From contig NZ_JOAN01000027.1 in the NCBI RefSeq assembly GCF_000718555.1, positions 43,369 to 107,368 on the forward strand: a stretch of 64,000 bases of DNA, written 5' to 3'. This document shows, piece by piece, positions 7,781 to 16,352 of this stretch. Made by a program: the position numbers and the translations under genes. The notes under the pieces are model-generated. The model saw only the letters and a list, made by a program, of their open reading frames with translations. It ran no database searches and was not told the DNA's origin. Within the stretch, counting starts at the first letter, position 1. Every line of letters begins with the position of its first letter. This stretch comes from Micromonospora chokoriensis. GTDB taxonomy: Bacteria > Actinomycetota > Actinomycetes > Mycobacteriales > Micromonosporaceae.

Positions 7781-9355
7781 GTGAACGAGACATATGACGT
7801 GGTGGTGGTGGGTGGCGGTGCCGCAGGGCTCAGCGGAGCCCTGGCGCTGAGCCGGGCCCGCCGGTCGGTGCTGGTGATCGACTCCGGTGAGCCGCGCAAC
7901 GCGCCGGCCGACCAGGTGCACAACTACCTGGGCCGGGAGGGGACGCCCCCGGGCGAGCTGCTCGCGGTCGGGCGGGCCGAGGTGTCCGAGTACGGCGGGC
8001 AGTTCCACACCGGGCGGGTGGAGGCCGCCACCCGGGACGACGACGGGTTCCGGCTGAGCCTCGACGGCGGCGAGTCGGTGCGGGCTCGGCGGCTGCTGGT
8101 GACCACCGGGCTGACCGACGAGCTGCCCGACGTTCCCGGCCTGGCCCAGCGGTGGGGTCGCGACGTGCTGCACTGCCCGTACTGCCATGGCTGGGAGGTT
8201 CGGGACCGGCGGATCGGCGTCCTGGCGACCGGGCCGCTGGCCGTGCACCAGGCCGAGATGTGGCGACAGTGGAGCCCCGACGTCCTACTCCTGCTGCACG
8301 ACGCCCCAGCGCCGGACGCGGAGACCGCCGAGCGGCTCGCCGCCCGGGGCATCGCGGTGGTGCCGGGCCCGGTCGCGGAGGTGGAGGTGACCGACGACAC
8401 GCTGACCGGCGTACGGCTCGCCGACGGCCGGGTGGTGGCGCTCGACGCGATCGTGGTGGCGACGCGGCTGACCCCCCGCGCCGGTCTGCTGGTGGGGCTG
8501 GGTCTGGCCCCGGAGGAGGTGACGATGGGTGAGCACGTCATCGGTGCGCAGATCCCGGCCGACGCCACCGGCGCGACCACCGTCGAGGGTGTCTGGGTGG
8601 CGGGCAACCTGGCCGACCTGCGCGCTCAGGTGATCACGTCCGCCGGGGCCGGTTTGAACGCCGCGGCGGCGATCAACGCGGATCTCATCGCCGCGGACAC
8701 CCGCGACGCGGTGGCCGCGTACCGGCAGTTGGTGGCCACGACGTTCGAGGAGCCGGCCTGGGAGGAGCGTTACCAGGCCCGACCCTCGGTGTGGAGTGGT
8801 CGGCCGAACCCGCAGCTGGTCGCCGAGGTCGCGGACCTGACCCCAGGGCGCGCGCTGGACGTGGGCAGCGGCGAGGGCGCCGACGCGGTGTGGCTCGCCG
8901 AGCGCGGCTGGCGGGTGACGGCGGTGGACATCTCCACCACCGCGCTGGACCGGGCCGCCGCGCACGCCGAGAGCGCGGGCGTCGCCGACCGGATCGAGTT
9001 CCTGCACGCCGACCTGCGCGACAAGCCGCCCACCGACGAGGCGTACGACCTGGTGTCGGCGCAGTTCATGCACCTGCCCCCGGTGCAGCGGCGGGAGTTG
9101 TTCGCCCGGCTGGCCGCGGCGGTGGCACCGGGCGGCGTCCTGCTGATCGTCGGGCACGACCCGTCGGATCTGTGGACGTCGGCGCGACGGATGCACATGC
9201 CGGACATGATGTACACCGCGCAGGACGTGGCTGCCGATCTGGACCCGGCCCACTGGGAGGTGCTGGCAGCCCAGGCCCGCCCTCGCCAAGCCACCGATGT
9301 GAACGGCCAGGAGACCACAATCCACGACGCCGTCCTGGTAGCCCGTCGCCGCTAG
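7781..9355 (+). CDS. Thioredoxin-reductase-like oxidoreductase fused to a SAM methyltransferase
   Basis: One 524-residue chain holds two enzymes. Residues 1-310 form a thioredoxin-reductase-like FAD/NAD(P) oxidoreductase: GGGAAG at 11-16, redox pair CPYC at 132-135, and the late FAD motif GVWVAGNLAD. Residues 330-524 form a class I SAM methyltransferase with motif I around ALDVGSGEGAD at 358-368 and a TehB-like layout. The GTG at 7781 follows GGGAG with 6-base spacing. Such fusions are known in Actinobacteria as bifunctional oxidoreductase/methyltransferases; substrates are not established. Detoxification by reduction and methylation, for example of a metalloid or thiol, is inference. It is divergent from a cupin regulator that probably controls it. 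Confidence 0.9.
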   Translation: MNETYDVVVVGGGAAGLSGALALSRARRSVLVIDSGEPRNAPADQVHNYLGREGTPPGELLAVGRAEVSEYGGQFHTGRVEAATRDDDGFRLSLDGGESVRARRLLVTTGLTDELPDVPGLAQRWGRDVLHCPYCHGWEVRDRRIGVLATGPLAVHQAEMWRQWSPDVLLLLHDAPAPDAETAERLAARGIAVVPGPVAEVEVTDDTLTGVRLADGRVVALDAIVVATRLTPRAGLLVGLGLAPEEVTMGEHVIGAQIPADATGATTVEGVWVAGNLADLRAQVITSAGAGLNAAAAINADLIAADTRDAVAAYRQLVATTFEEPAWEERYQARPSVWSGRPNPQLVAEVADLTPGRALDVGSGEGADAVWLAERGWRVTAVDISTTALDRAAAHAESAGVADRIEFLHADLRDKPPTDEAYDLVSAQFMHLPPVQRRELFARLAAAVAPGGVLLIVGHDPSDLWTSARRMHMPDMMYTAQDVAADLDPAHWEVLAAQARPRQATDVNGQETTIHDAVLVARRR

Positions 9356-9368
9356 CGAACGACAAGAG

Positions 9369-9440
9369 TCGATCATGGAGTTGTGCGGGATGACAAAGGT
9401 GGTGGATCCCCCGCTTTCCGGCACCACGACTCCATGATCG
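9369..9440. repeat. Interspersed palindrome, family B copy 1
   Basis: The outer ends CGATCATGGAGTTGTG and CACGACTCCATGATCG form an inverted repeat with one mismatch around a variable centre. The same ends occur at 45361-45435 and 57035-57110. It sits just after the fusion gene. Confidence 0.8.
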
Positions 9441-9593
9441 GCGCGGGAGTGGGGGGACACGGGACGACAACGTGAGAGGTGGTGGGGCAGGACTTCGCAT
9501 GCGATCGGGTCGGCGGTAGCGTAGCGCCACACTGACGTCCCGTGGGGCAGGCGACCGCCGACCCGGACGCCCCTATCGTACGGAGGATGGTGC

Positions 9594-11261
9594 ATGTCCA
9601 TCGGCGCTGAGCCGCACGCAGCACGCGACGATGCGGCCTCCCGGCCGAGCTTCGAGCTCGCCCTGCGCGGCTACGACAAACGCCAGGTGGACCGGCACCT
9701 GGAACAACTCGACGGTCAGATCGCGATGCTGAGCGGGGAACATGGGCGTTCCGCCGTCCGCGTCCGTGAGCTGACCGCGGAGGTGCAGCGGCTGCGAGCC
9801 GAACTGGCCGAGCTTCAGGAGCAACCCGTGCAGGTAGACCGCGCCTCGTTCCACGATCTGGGCCCGATGGTCGGTGAGATCATGGCGCTCGCCGAGAAGC
9901 AGGCCAGCATGATCACCGAGTCGGCCACCGACCGGGCGAACGAGCTGCGCAGCGAGTCCGAGCGGATCATCGCCGACACCCGTGAGCGGGCCGCCCAGGC
10001 ACGCCAGGACCTCTCGGAGGAGTTGGCGGCCCGACGGGCCGAGCAGGAGCAGGCACACGAGGAGCGGCGCACCCTGGCCGAGGCCGAGCTGACCGCGATC
10101 CGCGAGCACGCCGAGCAGTTGCGCGCCGACGGTGAGGCCGCGCACGAGCGCGCCCAGCACGAGGCCAAGCGGATCACCGAGCAGAGCGCACAGCAGCTCA
10201 ACCAGACCCGGGTCGCCGCCGACGCGCTGATGAAGTCGGCCCGTACCCAGATCCAGCAGGAACTCCAGTCGGCCCGCTCCAAGAACCAGCAGGAGATGGC
10301 CCAGTGGCAGGCCAACGTGGAGCGAGAGGTCAACGAACGGCGCACCGCCGCCGAACAGGACATCGCCGAGCAGCAGGCCGCCGCCGAGCAGGAGCTGGCC
10401 GAGCAGCGCAACGCGACCGAGCAGCAGATCGCCGCGCTGCTGGCCGAGGCGCAGCAGCACGTCACCGAGCTGCGCAACCGGGCCGACGAGCAGGCCGCCA
10501 GCCACCAGCAGCAGCTCACCGCCCTGCAGAAGGAGCTGGAGGAGCGCCGGCAGGAGGCCGCCGAGCTGCACGCCGAGTTGGAGACCGCCACCCAGCAGCT
10601 CGCCGAGGTCCGCCAGGAGGGCGAGACGCTGGAGAACGAGCTGACCCGGCTGCAGCAGCGGCTCACCGAGGTCCGCCGCGACCTGACCGCCGAGAACGCC
10701 CGGCTGGACGAGGCCCGCCGGGCCGGGGACTCCGCCGAGCGGCACGCCAAGGATGTCCGCGCCCGGGTGCAGCGGGAAGCGAAGCGGGTGGCCGACCTCG
10801 CCGCCGCCGCGGTCATGGCCGCGGCAGCCGGCGGTACGGAGACCGCTGAGTACCCGATGGTGGGTTCCCGTTCCAACGCCGACCGGCCCGCCCCAGAGCG
10901 GGTGGGCGTCGAGCGGCTCACCCTCGACCGGCCCACCGTGGAGCGACCCAGCGTGGACGAGGCGGACGCCGATCGCGCCACCCACGACCGGACCCCGCTC
11001 GACTCCGCGCCGGTCGACCGGGCAGCGGTGGAGAGCGGCCCCGACGACCGCGTCCCGGCCGACCAGACGAATGGCGAGCACGATGGCGCACCGGCGATGG
11101 CGGACGAGTCGGTGACGTCCGACCGTCCGGCAGCCCGAGAGCTGAGCTCCGACGACGCCGAGCCGATCTTCCCCCGGCACATCGGCACGGACGCGCCGAC
11201 GCCCGTTCCGTTCCTGGCCTTCGGGCAGCCGGTCAGCGAGAACGGCGCCGCCCGGCACTGA
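9594..11261 (+). CDS. DivIVA-like coiled-coil protein with pentapeptide-repeat tail
   Basis: The 555-residue product starts with a DivIVA-like motif (FELALRGYDKRQVDRHLEQL, residues about 20-40). It then has a very long Glu/Gln/Arg/Ala coiled coil from about 60 to 410 with no break. From residue 430 the tail is built of five-residue units of the form [D/E]-R-x-x-[V/L], at least 12 in a row, followed by an acidic linker. Proteins of this layout (Scy, FilP, DivIVA relatives) organise poles and tip growth in filamentous actinobacteria. A cytoskeletal role is inferred. The start at 9594 has CGGAGG at 9581-9586. A terminator-like hairpin follows. No membrane segment is visible. Confidence 0.85.
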   Translation: MSIGAEPHAARDDAASRPSFELALRGYDKRQVDRHLEQLDGQIAMLSGEHGRSAVRVRELTAEVQRLRAELAELQEQPVQVDRASFHDLGPMVGEIMALAEKQASMITESATDRANELRSESERIIADTRERAAQARQDLSEELAARRAEQEQAHEERRTLAEAELTAIREHAEQLRADGEAAHERAQHEAKRITEQSAQQLNQTRVAADALMKSARTQIQQELQSARSKNQQEMAQWQANVEREVNERRTAAEQDIAEQQAAAEQELAEQRNATEQQIAALLAEAQQHVTELRNRADEQAASHQQQLTALQKELEERRQEAAELHAELETATQQLAEVRQEGETLENELTRLQQRLTEVRRDLTAENARLDEARRAGDSAERHAKDVRARVQREAKRVADLAAAAVMAAAAGGTETAEYPMVGSRSNADRPAPERVGVERLTLDRPTVERPSVDEADADRATHDRTPLDSAPVDRAAVESGPDDRVPADQTNGEHDGAPAMADESVTSDRPAARELSSDDAEPIFPRHIGTDAPTPVPFLAFGQPVSENGAARH

Positions 11262-11278
11262 CCTCGGCCGCGATCGAA

Positions 11279-11311
11279 CCCGGGCCCGGAGCGAATCCGC
11301 ACGGGCCCGGG
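11279..11311 (+). terminator. GC-rich hairpin terminator
   Basis: A 10-base perfect stem (CCCGGGCCCG with its complement) closes a 13-base loop 18 bases after the coiled-coil gene. There is no U tract, as is usual in actinobacteria. Confidence 0.6.
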
Positions 11312-11384
11312 GACGGCGTACCGATCAGTGTGAACCGGTGCACCTTCTCTTGCTCGCTCCCCGGCCGCCGGGTTGGGTCGGTCT

Positions 11385-12116
11385 ATGGCTCTGATTGCGT
11401 ACGACGGCGTGGACGCGGCGGCGTTTCAGACGACTCGGCACCTGCGGGACGACGACCTTGCGACCTGGCGTCAGGCGATCGGCCGGTACTTCGAGCCCCG
11501 GCCGGGGATGCGCCTGCTCGACCTCGGGTGCGGTACCGGCAGCTGGGCACAGGCGTTCCGTGCGTGGTGGCCCGAGCTCGATGTCGTGGCGGTGGACCCC
11601 TCGGCGGCAATGCGCGAGCGGGCGGTGTTCCAGTCGGTCATCCCGGGGGCCGCCGACGACATTCCGTGCGAGGACGGGAGTCTCGACGGGGTGTGGCTCT
11701 CCACCGTGATTCACCATGTTCCCGACCTCGCCGCGGCAGCCCGAGAAATCCGGCGGGTGCTGAAACCTGGTGCTCCGGTGCTGATCCGGTCCGCGTTCGC
11801 CGGCCGGCACGAGGCGATCAGCCTGTTCCGCTGGTTCCCGGAGGCCGTTGCCGTGCTCGACCGCTACCCGAGCATCGCCGACGTCGAGGCGGCGTTCGCC
11901 ACCGCCGCGCTCAGGACCGTCGGCTGCGAGCCGGTTTCGCAGGTGACCGCCCCGTCAGTCGCCGAGGCCGCCGCCGGACTTCGCCGCGAAGCACACACCC
12001 CGCTACAGCTGATCAGCGACGAGGAGTACGCGGCGGGCGTCGCCCGCTTGAACGATGCCGCACGAACGCAGTCCGGACCGGTCATCGACGCCCTCGACCT
12101 GCTGGTGCTCCGGTGA
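11385..12116 (+). CDS. Class I SAM-dependent methyltransferase
   Basis: The 243-residue product has a standard Rossmann methyltransferase core: motif I LLDLGCGTGSWAQAF near 45-59, acidic residue in VVAVDPSAAM near 70, and the VWLSTVIHHVPDLAAA segment typical of UbiE/COQ5-like (Methyltransf_11) enzymes. The substrate is unknown. The ATG at 11385 is preferred over an in-frame TTG at 11373, though neither has a good ribosome binding site. It stands alone between a terminator and a convergent small gene. Confidence 0.85.
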   Translation: MALIAYDGVDAAAFQTTRHLRDDDLATWRQAIGRYFEPRPGMRLLDLGCGTGSWAQAFRAWWPELDVVAVDPSAAMRERAVFQSVIPGAADDIPCEDGSLDGVWLSTVIHHVPDLAAAAREIRRVLKPGAPVLIRSAFAGRHEAISLFRWFPEAVAVLDRYPSIADVEAAFATAALRTVGCEPVSQVTAPSVAEAAAGLRREAHTPLQLISDEEYAAGVARLNDAARTQSGPVIDALDLLVLR

Positions 12117-12160
12117 GCCCTGCCCGGCCGGCCAGGTCGCCATCCAAGGCCCTCAGTCAC

Positions 12161-12631
12161 TCAAGATGGAGGCTCGACTGACCGACCGAGATACCTCCGC
12201 AGCTCAGTGACCTCCTCGTCGGTAAGGACGGGGGCGAAGTCGAGGTGCTCGCTGGGGTAGACGGCGGTGCCGGAGCCGGCCACCGTGACGAACCAGGCAC
12301 CCTCGTGGCTGAACCAGTGCGCCTGCCCGGCCACACCGAGGTCGACGACATCCGCTCCGGTGGACTCACCGGCCGAGACGATTCGCACCCACTGCCCGTC
12401 GCGTCCATACGGCGGCTGAGGGATCGTCACGTCCAGGCGCTCCCCGGCGATCCGATCCGTCGGCACGCCGAACAGTCGGGCCGCACCCTCGGTTGCCACC
12501 GTTCTCAGCGCTCTCAGACTGCGGGTGGTGCCGACCAGCACCTCCCCGTCAGGTCCTTCGACCAGCACTGCGTACGAGCGGTCCGGCTCATGGCGGACCC
12601 GTGCGCGGAACTGCAGCGGAATGTCAGACAC
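12161..12631 (-). CDS. Hypothetical protein
   Basis: 156 residues, no recognised family. The sequence alternates beta-like stretches (YAVLVEGPDGEVLVG, HWFSHEGAWFVTVAGSGTAV) with a short acidic helix near the end (TDEEVTELRRYLG). No signal peptide, membrane segment or cysteine is apparent. The composition is that of a soluble cytoplasmic protein. It is convergent with the methyltransferase, leaving 44 bases between stops. The first ATG before the conserved-looking sequence is at 12631. Confidence 0.6.
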   Translation of the reverse strand: MSDIPLQFRARVRHEPDRSYAVLVEGPDGEVLVGTTRSLRALRTVATEGAARLFGVPTDRIAGERLDVTIPQPPYGRDGQWVRIVSAGESTGADVVDLGVAGQAHWFSHEGAWFVTVAGSGTAVYPSEHLDFAPVLTDEEVTELRRYLGRSVEPPS

Positions 12632-12673
12632 CCAACGATGATCCCCTATCTCATCACCCCAGGAACGCCCCCA

Positions 12674-12753
12674 CCCGCGTCGATCTTGCAGTTTCGGTTG
12701 TCGATACGCGCGGAAAGCCCGCTATGCCGCGACAGAAAGTGCAAGATCGCGGG
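12674..12753. repeat. Interspersed imperfect palindrome, family A copy 1
   Basis: The left arm contains CGATCTTGCAGTTTC and the right arm GAAAGTGCAAGATCGCGGG, forming a long imperfect inverted repeat. Right-arm-like halves recur at 45314-45339 and 56999-57024, each time next to a family B palindrome. The rest of the 12632-12922 gap holds the leader of the flavoprotein gene and nothing else recognised. Confidence 0.65.
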
Positions 12754-12922
12754 TTGGGATAGGCGGTGTGGGTTGAGCAGTACCTACTCTCGGTGGGGGT
12801 GGTGAGCTGGGCGGATTCTGTGCTGAATCGGGTCGCCGCGCTGGGCGGAGCTGGCAGGCTGGGCTGGCCGCCGCGCACCAAGCGGCGGACGCCGGCCTGG
12901 CCGGTGACGAGAGGAGCGCCCG

Positions 12923-14317
12923 GTGACCGACCGACCGGAGGAGTTCGACCTGCTCGTCGTGGGCGGCGGCAAGGCCGGAAAGACGTTGAGTATGGACGTC
13001 GCCCGGTCTGGGCAGCGGGTCGCCATGGTCGAGCGCGCCATGATCGGCGGCAGCTGCATCAACGTCGCGTGCATCCCGACGAAGGCGCTGGTGACCAGCG
13101 CGCGGGCCGTCCGCCAGCTACGTGACGCGTCGGCGCTCGGCGTGGTGGTGGAGGGCGGCCGGGTCGACGTGGACCTGTTGCGCGCGCACAAGCAGGACGT
13201 GGTCGAGGGGATGGTGGCCGCCAATCGGCAGCAGTTCCTCGACTCCGGCCTGCACCTGGTGATCGGCCAGGCCCGGTTCGTCGGCCCACGGACCGTACGG
13301 GTGGCGCTCGCCGACGGCGGTGAGCGGCTGCTCCGCGGCGCCGACGTGGTGATCAACACAGGCACCCGCCCCCATCTGCCGTCGGTGCCCGGGATGGCCG
13401 AGGCCGGCGTGCTCACCAGCGACGAGCTGCTGCGCCTGGATCGGCTGCCGGCCCGGCTGGTGGTGCTCGGCGGCGGCACCGTCGGGGTGGAGTTCGCGCA
13501 GCTGTTCGCGTCGTTCGGCTGCGCGGTAACGCTGGTCGAGGGCGGTCCACGGCTACTCACCCGGGAGGATCCCGACGTCAGTGACGCGGTGATGCGCGTC
13601 TTCCTCGACGACGGCATCGACGTACGGGTGGGTGTCGCGGTCGCGCGGGTCGACCGCGACGTCGACGGCACGCTCCGGGTGACGCTTGACGACGGCAGCG
13701 CGGTGCTCGGGGAGGAAGTGCTGGTGGCCGCCGGCCGGGAACCGGTCACCGACGGCCTGGGCCTGGACGTGGCCGGCGTACGGCTCGACGACCGCGGGTT
13801 CGTGGCGGTCGACGAGCACCTGCGGACCAGCGCCGCACGGACCTGGGCGGCTGGGGATGTCGCCGGCAGCCCGCAGTTCACCCACGTCTCGTTGGACGAC
13901 TACCGAATCATCCGGGCGAACCTCGCGGGTGGCCAGCGCAGCACCGCCGACCGGCTGATCCCGTACACCGTCTTCACCACCCCGGAGCTGGCCCGGATCG
14001 GGCTCACCGAGACCGAGGCGCGTCGCGCCGGGTACGACGTCCAGGTCGCCCACCTGCCGGTCGCCGCCATCCCCCGGGCGCGCACCCTGCGCCAGACCCA
14101 GGGCATGTGGAAGGCGGTCGTCGACACCAGCACCGACCGGATCCTCGGTGCGGCGCTGCTCGGCGCCGAAGCCGGTGAGGTAATCACTTCGATGCAGCTG
14201 GCCATGCTCGCCGGAATGCCGTGGACCGCTCTGCGCGACGCGGGCATCACCCACCCGACCATGACGGAGGGCCTCAACCTGCTCTTCGCCTCGCTGGAGT
14301 CCCGTTCGGTCCGTTGA
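12923..14317 (+). CDS. Class I flavoprotein disulfide reductase (mercuric-reductase/Lpd-like)
   Basis: The 464-residue product is a pyridine-nucleotide disulfide oxidoreductase: FAD motif GGGKAG at 14-19, redox pair Cys45/Cys50 in GGSCINVACIPTK, NAD(P) motif VVLGGGTVGVEFAQ near 175, FAD closing segment TWAAGDVAG, and a C-terminal dimer domain with the HPT-x-x-E motif that supplies the active-site base. It lacks the extra C-terminal cysteine pair of true mercuric reductases, so it is a general NAD(P)H-disulfide reductase of unknown substrate. The GTG at 12923 has AGAGGAG upstream. No 2-oxoacid dehydrogenase genes are nearby, so a housekeeping Lpd role is unlikely. Confidence 0.85.
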   Translation: MTDRPEEFDLLVVGGGKAGKTLSMDVARSGQRVAMVERAMIGGSCINVACIPTKALVTSARAVRQLRDASALGVVVEGGRVDVDLLRAHKQDVVEGMVAANRQQFLDSGLHLVIGQARFVGPRTVRVALADGGERLLRGADVVINTGTRPHLPSVPGMAEAGVLTSDELLRLDRLPARLVVLGGGTVGVEFAQLFASFGCAVTLVEGGPRLLTREDPDVSDAVMRVFLDDGIDVRVGVAVARVDRDVDGTLRVTLDDGSAVLGEEVLVAAGREPVTDGLGLDVAGVRLDDRGFVAVDEHLRTSAARTWAAGDVAGSPQFTHVSLDDYRIIRANLAGGQRSTADRLIPYTVFTTPELARIGLTETEARRAGYDVQVAHLPVAAIPRARTLRQTQGMWKAVVDTSTDRILGAALLGAEAGEVITSMQLAMLAGMPWTALRDAGITHPTMTEGLNLLFASLESRSVR

Positions 14318-14629
14318 GCGCCGTGCGGGCCGCCCGCCCCAGGCAACCAAGCGGTTGTACAACTCGCTCGGGCTGGGTCCGTCGTGCGAGTTGAGGTGGC
14401 AGAGATCCTGGATGGCCTCGTAGAACATGCCCGCCAGGTAGATGGTCAGTCCCGACAGGTTGTCATCGAACTCGGCCCTGAGCAGCAGCCTCGCGTCGGG
14501 GCAGGGCCACTGCTGGCCGTCCGCCCGGCAACACCACATCGGGCGCAGCGGGGTGTGCCTCTCGCCGTCGCGCACCGGGTGGGCCGGGTGTCTGTGCCGG
14601 TCCGTATAGACCTGTTGAGTCGCGCTCAC
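14318..14629 (-). CDS. Small conserved protein ('flavin reductase'-like annotation), stop not local
   Basis: From the GTG at 14629 the frame encodes MWCCRADGQQWPCPDARLLL and, later, GMFYEAIQDLCHLNSHDG and SPSELYNRLVAWG. This is the pattern of a roughly 100-residue actinobacterial protein often labelled flavin reductase without evidence; the paired WxC/WPC cysteines suggest metal binding. Its GTG overlaps the TGA of the upstream gene (GTGA at 14626-14629), so the two are translationally coupled. No in-frame stop appears until 13553, far inside the flavoprotein gene on the other strand. The given end is therefore the end of recognisable similarity, not a stop. Confidence 0.6.
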
Positions 14630-14901
14630 CGCTGACCGGCCAGGTTCAGTCGGATCGCCGAGGCGAGCACCTGGTGCTCGAAGCAGGACCCGGTGCCGCA
14701 GTCTGGGGGGTCCTGACGCCGGCACACGTGCCCTTTCACCCACACCCGGCCGTTGATCGCCCCCGGATAGGTGGCCACTACAGTCACCAACTCGTCCCGT
14801 CGGGCGAGCACGGTGGGCTCGCGAAACCACTCCCCGGCCAGCAGGAACAGCTTGGTTCCGACGGGGACCTCCACGGTCGCCGCTCTCCCAATCCAGCTCA
14901 T
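14626..14901 (-). CDS. Small hypothetical protein coupled to the next gene
   Basis: 91 residues: a beta-rich segment (VEVPVGTKLFLLAGEWF) followed by GRVWVKGHVCRRQDPPDCG and a final CFEHQVL. Three cysteines in the C-terminal half suggest a metal site or disulfide. ATG 14901 follows a GGGGGTG stretch. The stop overlaps the start of the next gene. This pair divergent from an XRE/TPR regulator is a recurrent actinobacterial arrangement; the role is unknown. Confidence 0.65.
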   Translation of the reverse strand: MSWIGRAATVEVPVGTKLFLLAGEWFREPTVLARRDELVTVVATYPGAINGRVWVKGHVCRRQDPPDCGTGSCFEHQVLASAIRLNLAGQR

Positions 14902-15125
14902 TACATCACCCCCAAGGGTTGCGCGTGGTGGCCGACACACGCGTGATTCCGGTCGGCCACCACAACCAACGGCTACGACAGACCACGCCCGGTCCGGCAG
15001 CGATCCGCCGCGCCTATTCCTGCCGCTCGAAGATCGACCGACATGGGTAGCGTGGCCGCTACGCTGGGGGTTGTGGCAGCCGTGAGCAGTGGGCCCACAT
15101 GGGAACCCACACGCCGGAGGGCGAG

Positions 15126-16343
15126 ATGGACGGTTTCGGGGACACACTCAGGCAGCACCGCAAGGCCGCCGGCTGGTCGCTGCGGAAGTTCGCCGAGCTG
15201 ACGGCGTACGACTTCGGCTACCTCGGGCAGATCGAACGCGGCGACCGCCCCACCAACGCAGTGGTGGTGGCCGCCTACGACCGCGCGTTGTCGGCTGATG
15301 GCGCATTGGTGTCGGCGTACGAGAGCAGGCAGACAGGCGACAAGGACGTGCGCAGACGGTCGGTACTCCAGGCGATGGGCGCACTCGCCGCGGTGCCCAC
15401 GGTGGATCGGCTCGTGGGATGGGAGGCCCTGCGGCAAGGGCTCAGCGCCGCCGTCGATGTCGACTTCGATGAGTGGACCGAGATTGTCGCGGACTACGGA
15501 CGCGGCTACTACCGCCAACCGCACGATCAACTCGTGGCCCAACTTGGGCGGGACCTGACCGTGTTGCAGCACCAGATCGCCGCCGACGGCGGGCACCACC
15601 GCCCATTGCTGCTACGCGCCGCTGGCCGCCTGTCGGTCATCGTGGCGCTCAGCCTGAACGCGTGCGGGCAGACCGTGCTGGCCGGCAGGTGGCGGGCCAG
15701 CGCGCAGCGGGTCGCTGACGAGTCCGGCGACGCAGACATGCGGGTGCTCACCCGGGCGTGGGACGTGGTGAACGGTTGCTACGACGGTCGGACGCCGACC
15801 ACGGTGGTAGCGCTGGCCGACCAGGTGCTGCCGCTGATTGACGGCAGATCTTCGGCGGCCACGTGCGGGCTGCTCGCGGGCCGGGCGCAGGCACTCTCGC
15901 TCGCCGGCCGACACACGGAGGCGGTGACCTCCGTGCAGGCCCTCGCCGACCAGGTGGAGGCTCTGCCCGCCACGGTGACCGCCGACGTGGAATCGCTGTG
16001 GGGGTGGCCAGAGCACCGGCTTCGGCACACCGAGTCGTGGGTGTATGCCCACGCCGGTGATCAGCACGCCGCCGAGGCCGCACAGCAACGCGCTCTAGAG
16101 CTGTACCCGCCGTCGCAGCAGCGGCTACGCACGCAGGTTCAGCTGCACCAGGCGGCTGCGTTGTGCCGCAACGGGCACATCCCCGACGGGTTGCGCCTCG
16201 CTGCCGACCTGCTCGATCAACTACCCGCCGAGCAGCACAACGAGCTCGTGCGGGCGGTTGCCCGGCAGGTTGCCGCCGCCGTTCCCGATGCCGAGCGGCA
16301 GCGCCCGGTTTACGGCGAGTTGATGGAGCGGGTACGCGTCTAA
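15126..16343 (+). CDS. XRE-family regulator with TPR-like C-terminal domain
   Basis: The 405-residue product has an N-terminal helix-turn-helix (LRQHRKAAGWSLRKFAELTA, then YLGQIERGDR, residues about 7-45). A long helical TPR-like region with repeated Ala/Leu-rich hairpins follows, of the kind seen in actinobacterial regulators that sense peptides or cellular state. The start at 15126 has CGGAGG at 15115-15120; an upstream ATG at 15099 lacks one. It is divergent from the coupled small genes at 14318-14901 and probably regulates them. The GNAT gene follows by 9 bases and may share its transcript. Confidence 0.85.
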   Translation: MDGFGDTLRQHRKAAGWSLRKFAELTAYDFGYLGQIERGDRPTNAVVVAAYDRALSADGALVSAYESRQTGDKDVRRRSVLQAMGALAAVPTVDRLVGWEALRQGLSAAVDVDFDEWTEIVADYGRGYYRQPHDQLVAQLGRDLTVLQHQIAADGGHHRPLLLRAAGRLSVIVALSLNACGQTVLAGRWRASAQRVADESGDADMRVLTRAWDVVNGCYDGRTPTTVVALADQVLPLIDGRSSAATCGLLAGRAQALSLAGRHTEAVTSVQALADQVEALPATVTADVESLWGWPEHRLRHTESWVYAHAGDQHAAEAAQQRALELYPPSQQRLRTQVQLHQAAALCRNGHIPDGLRLAADLLDQLPAEQHNELVRAVARQVAAAVPDAERQRPVYGELMERVRV

Positions 16344-16352
16344 CATCCGGAC

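Noticed and set aside
8285..9601. Long open frame on the minus strand opposite the fusion gene
   Set aside because: Its sequence lacks any family motif and has the composition of an antisense shadow in high-GC DNA; the plus strand has two enzyme domains.
9573..11258. 561-residue minus-strand frame opposite the coiled-coil gene
   Set aside because: It is an antisense reading of a repetitive coiled coil, with Leu/Gly-rich non-protein patterns.
12923..14317. True mercuric reductase
   Set aside because: The N-terminal heavy-metal domain and the C-terminal Cys-Cys pair are missing and no mer genes are adjacent.
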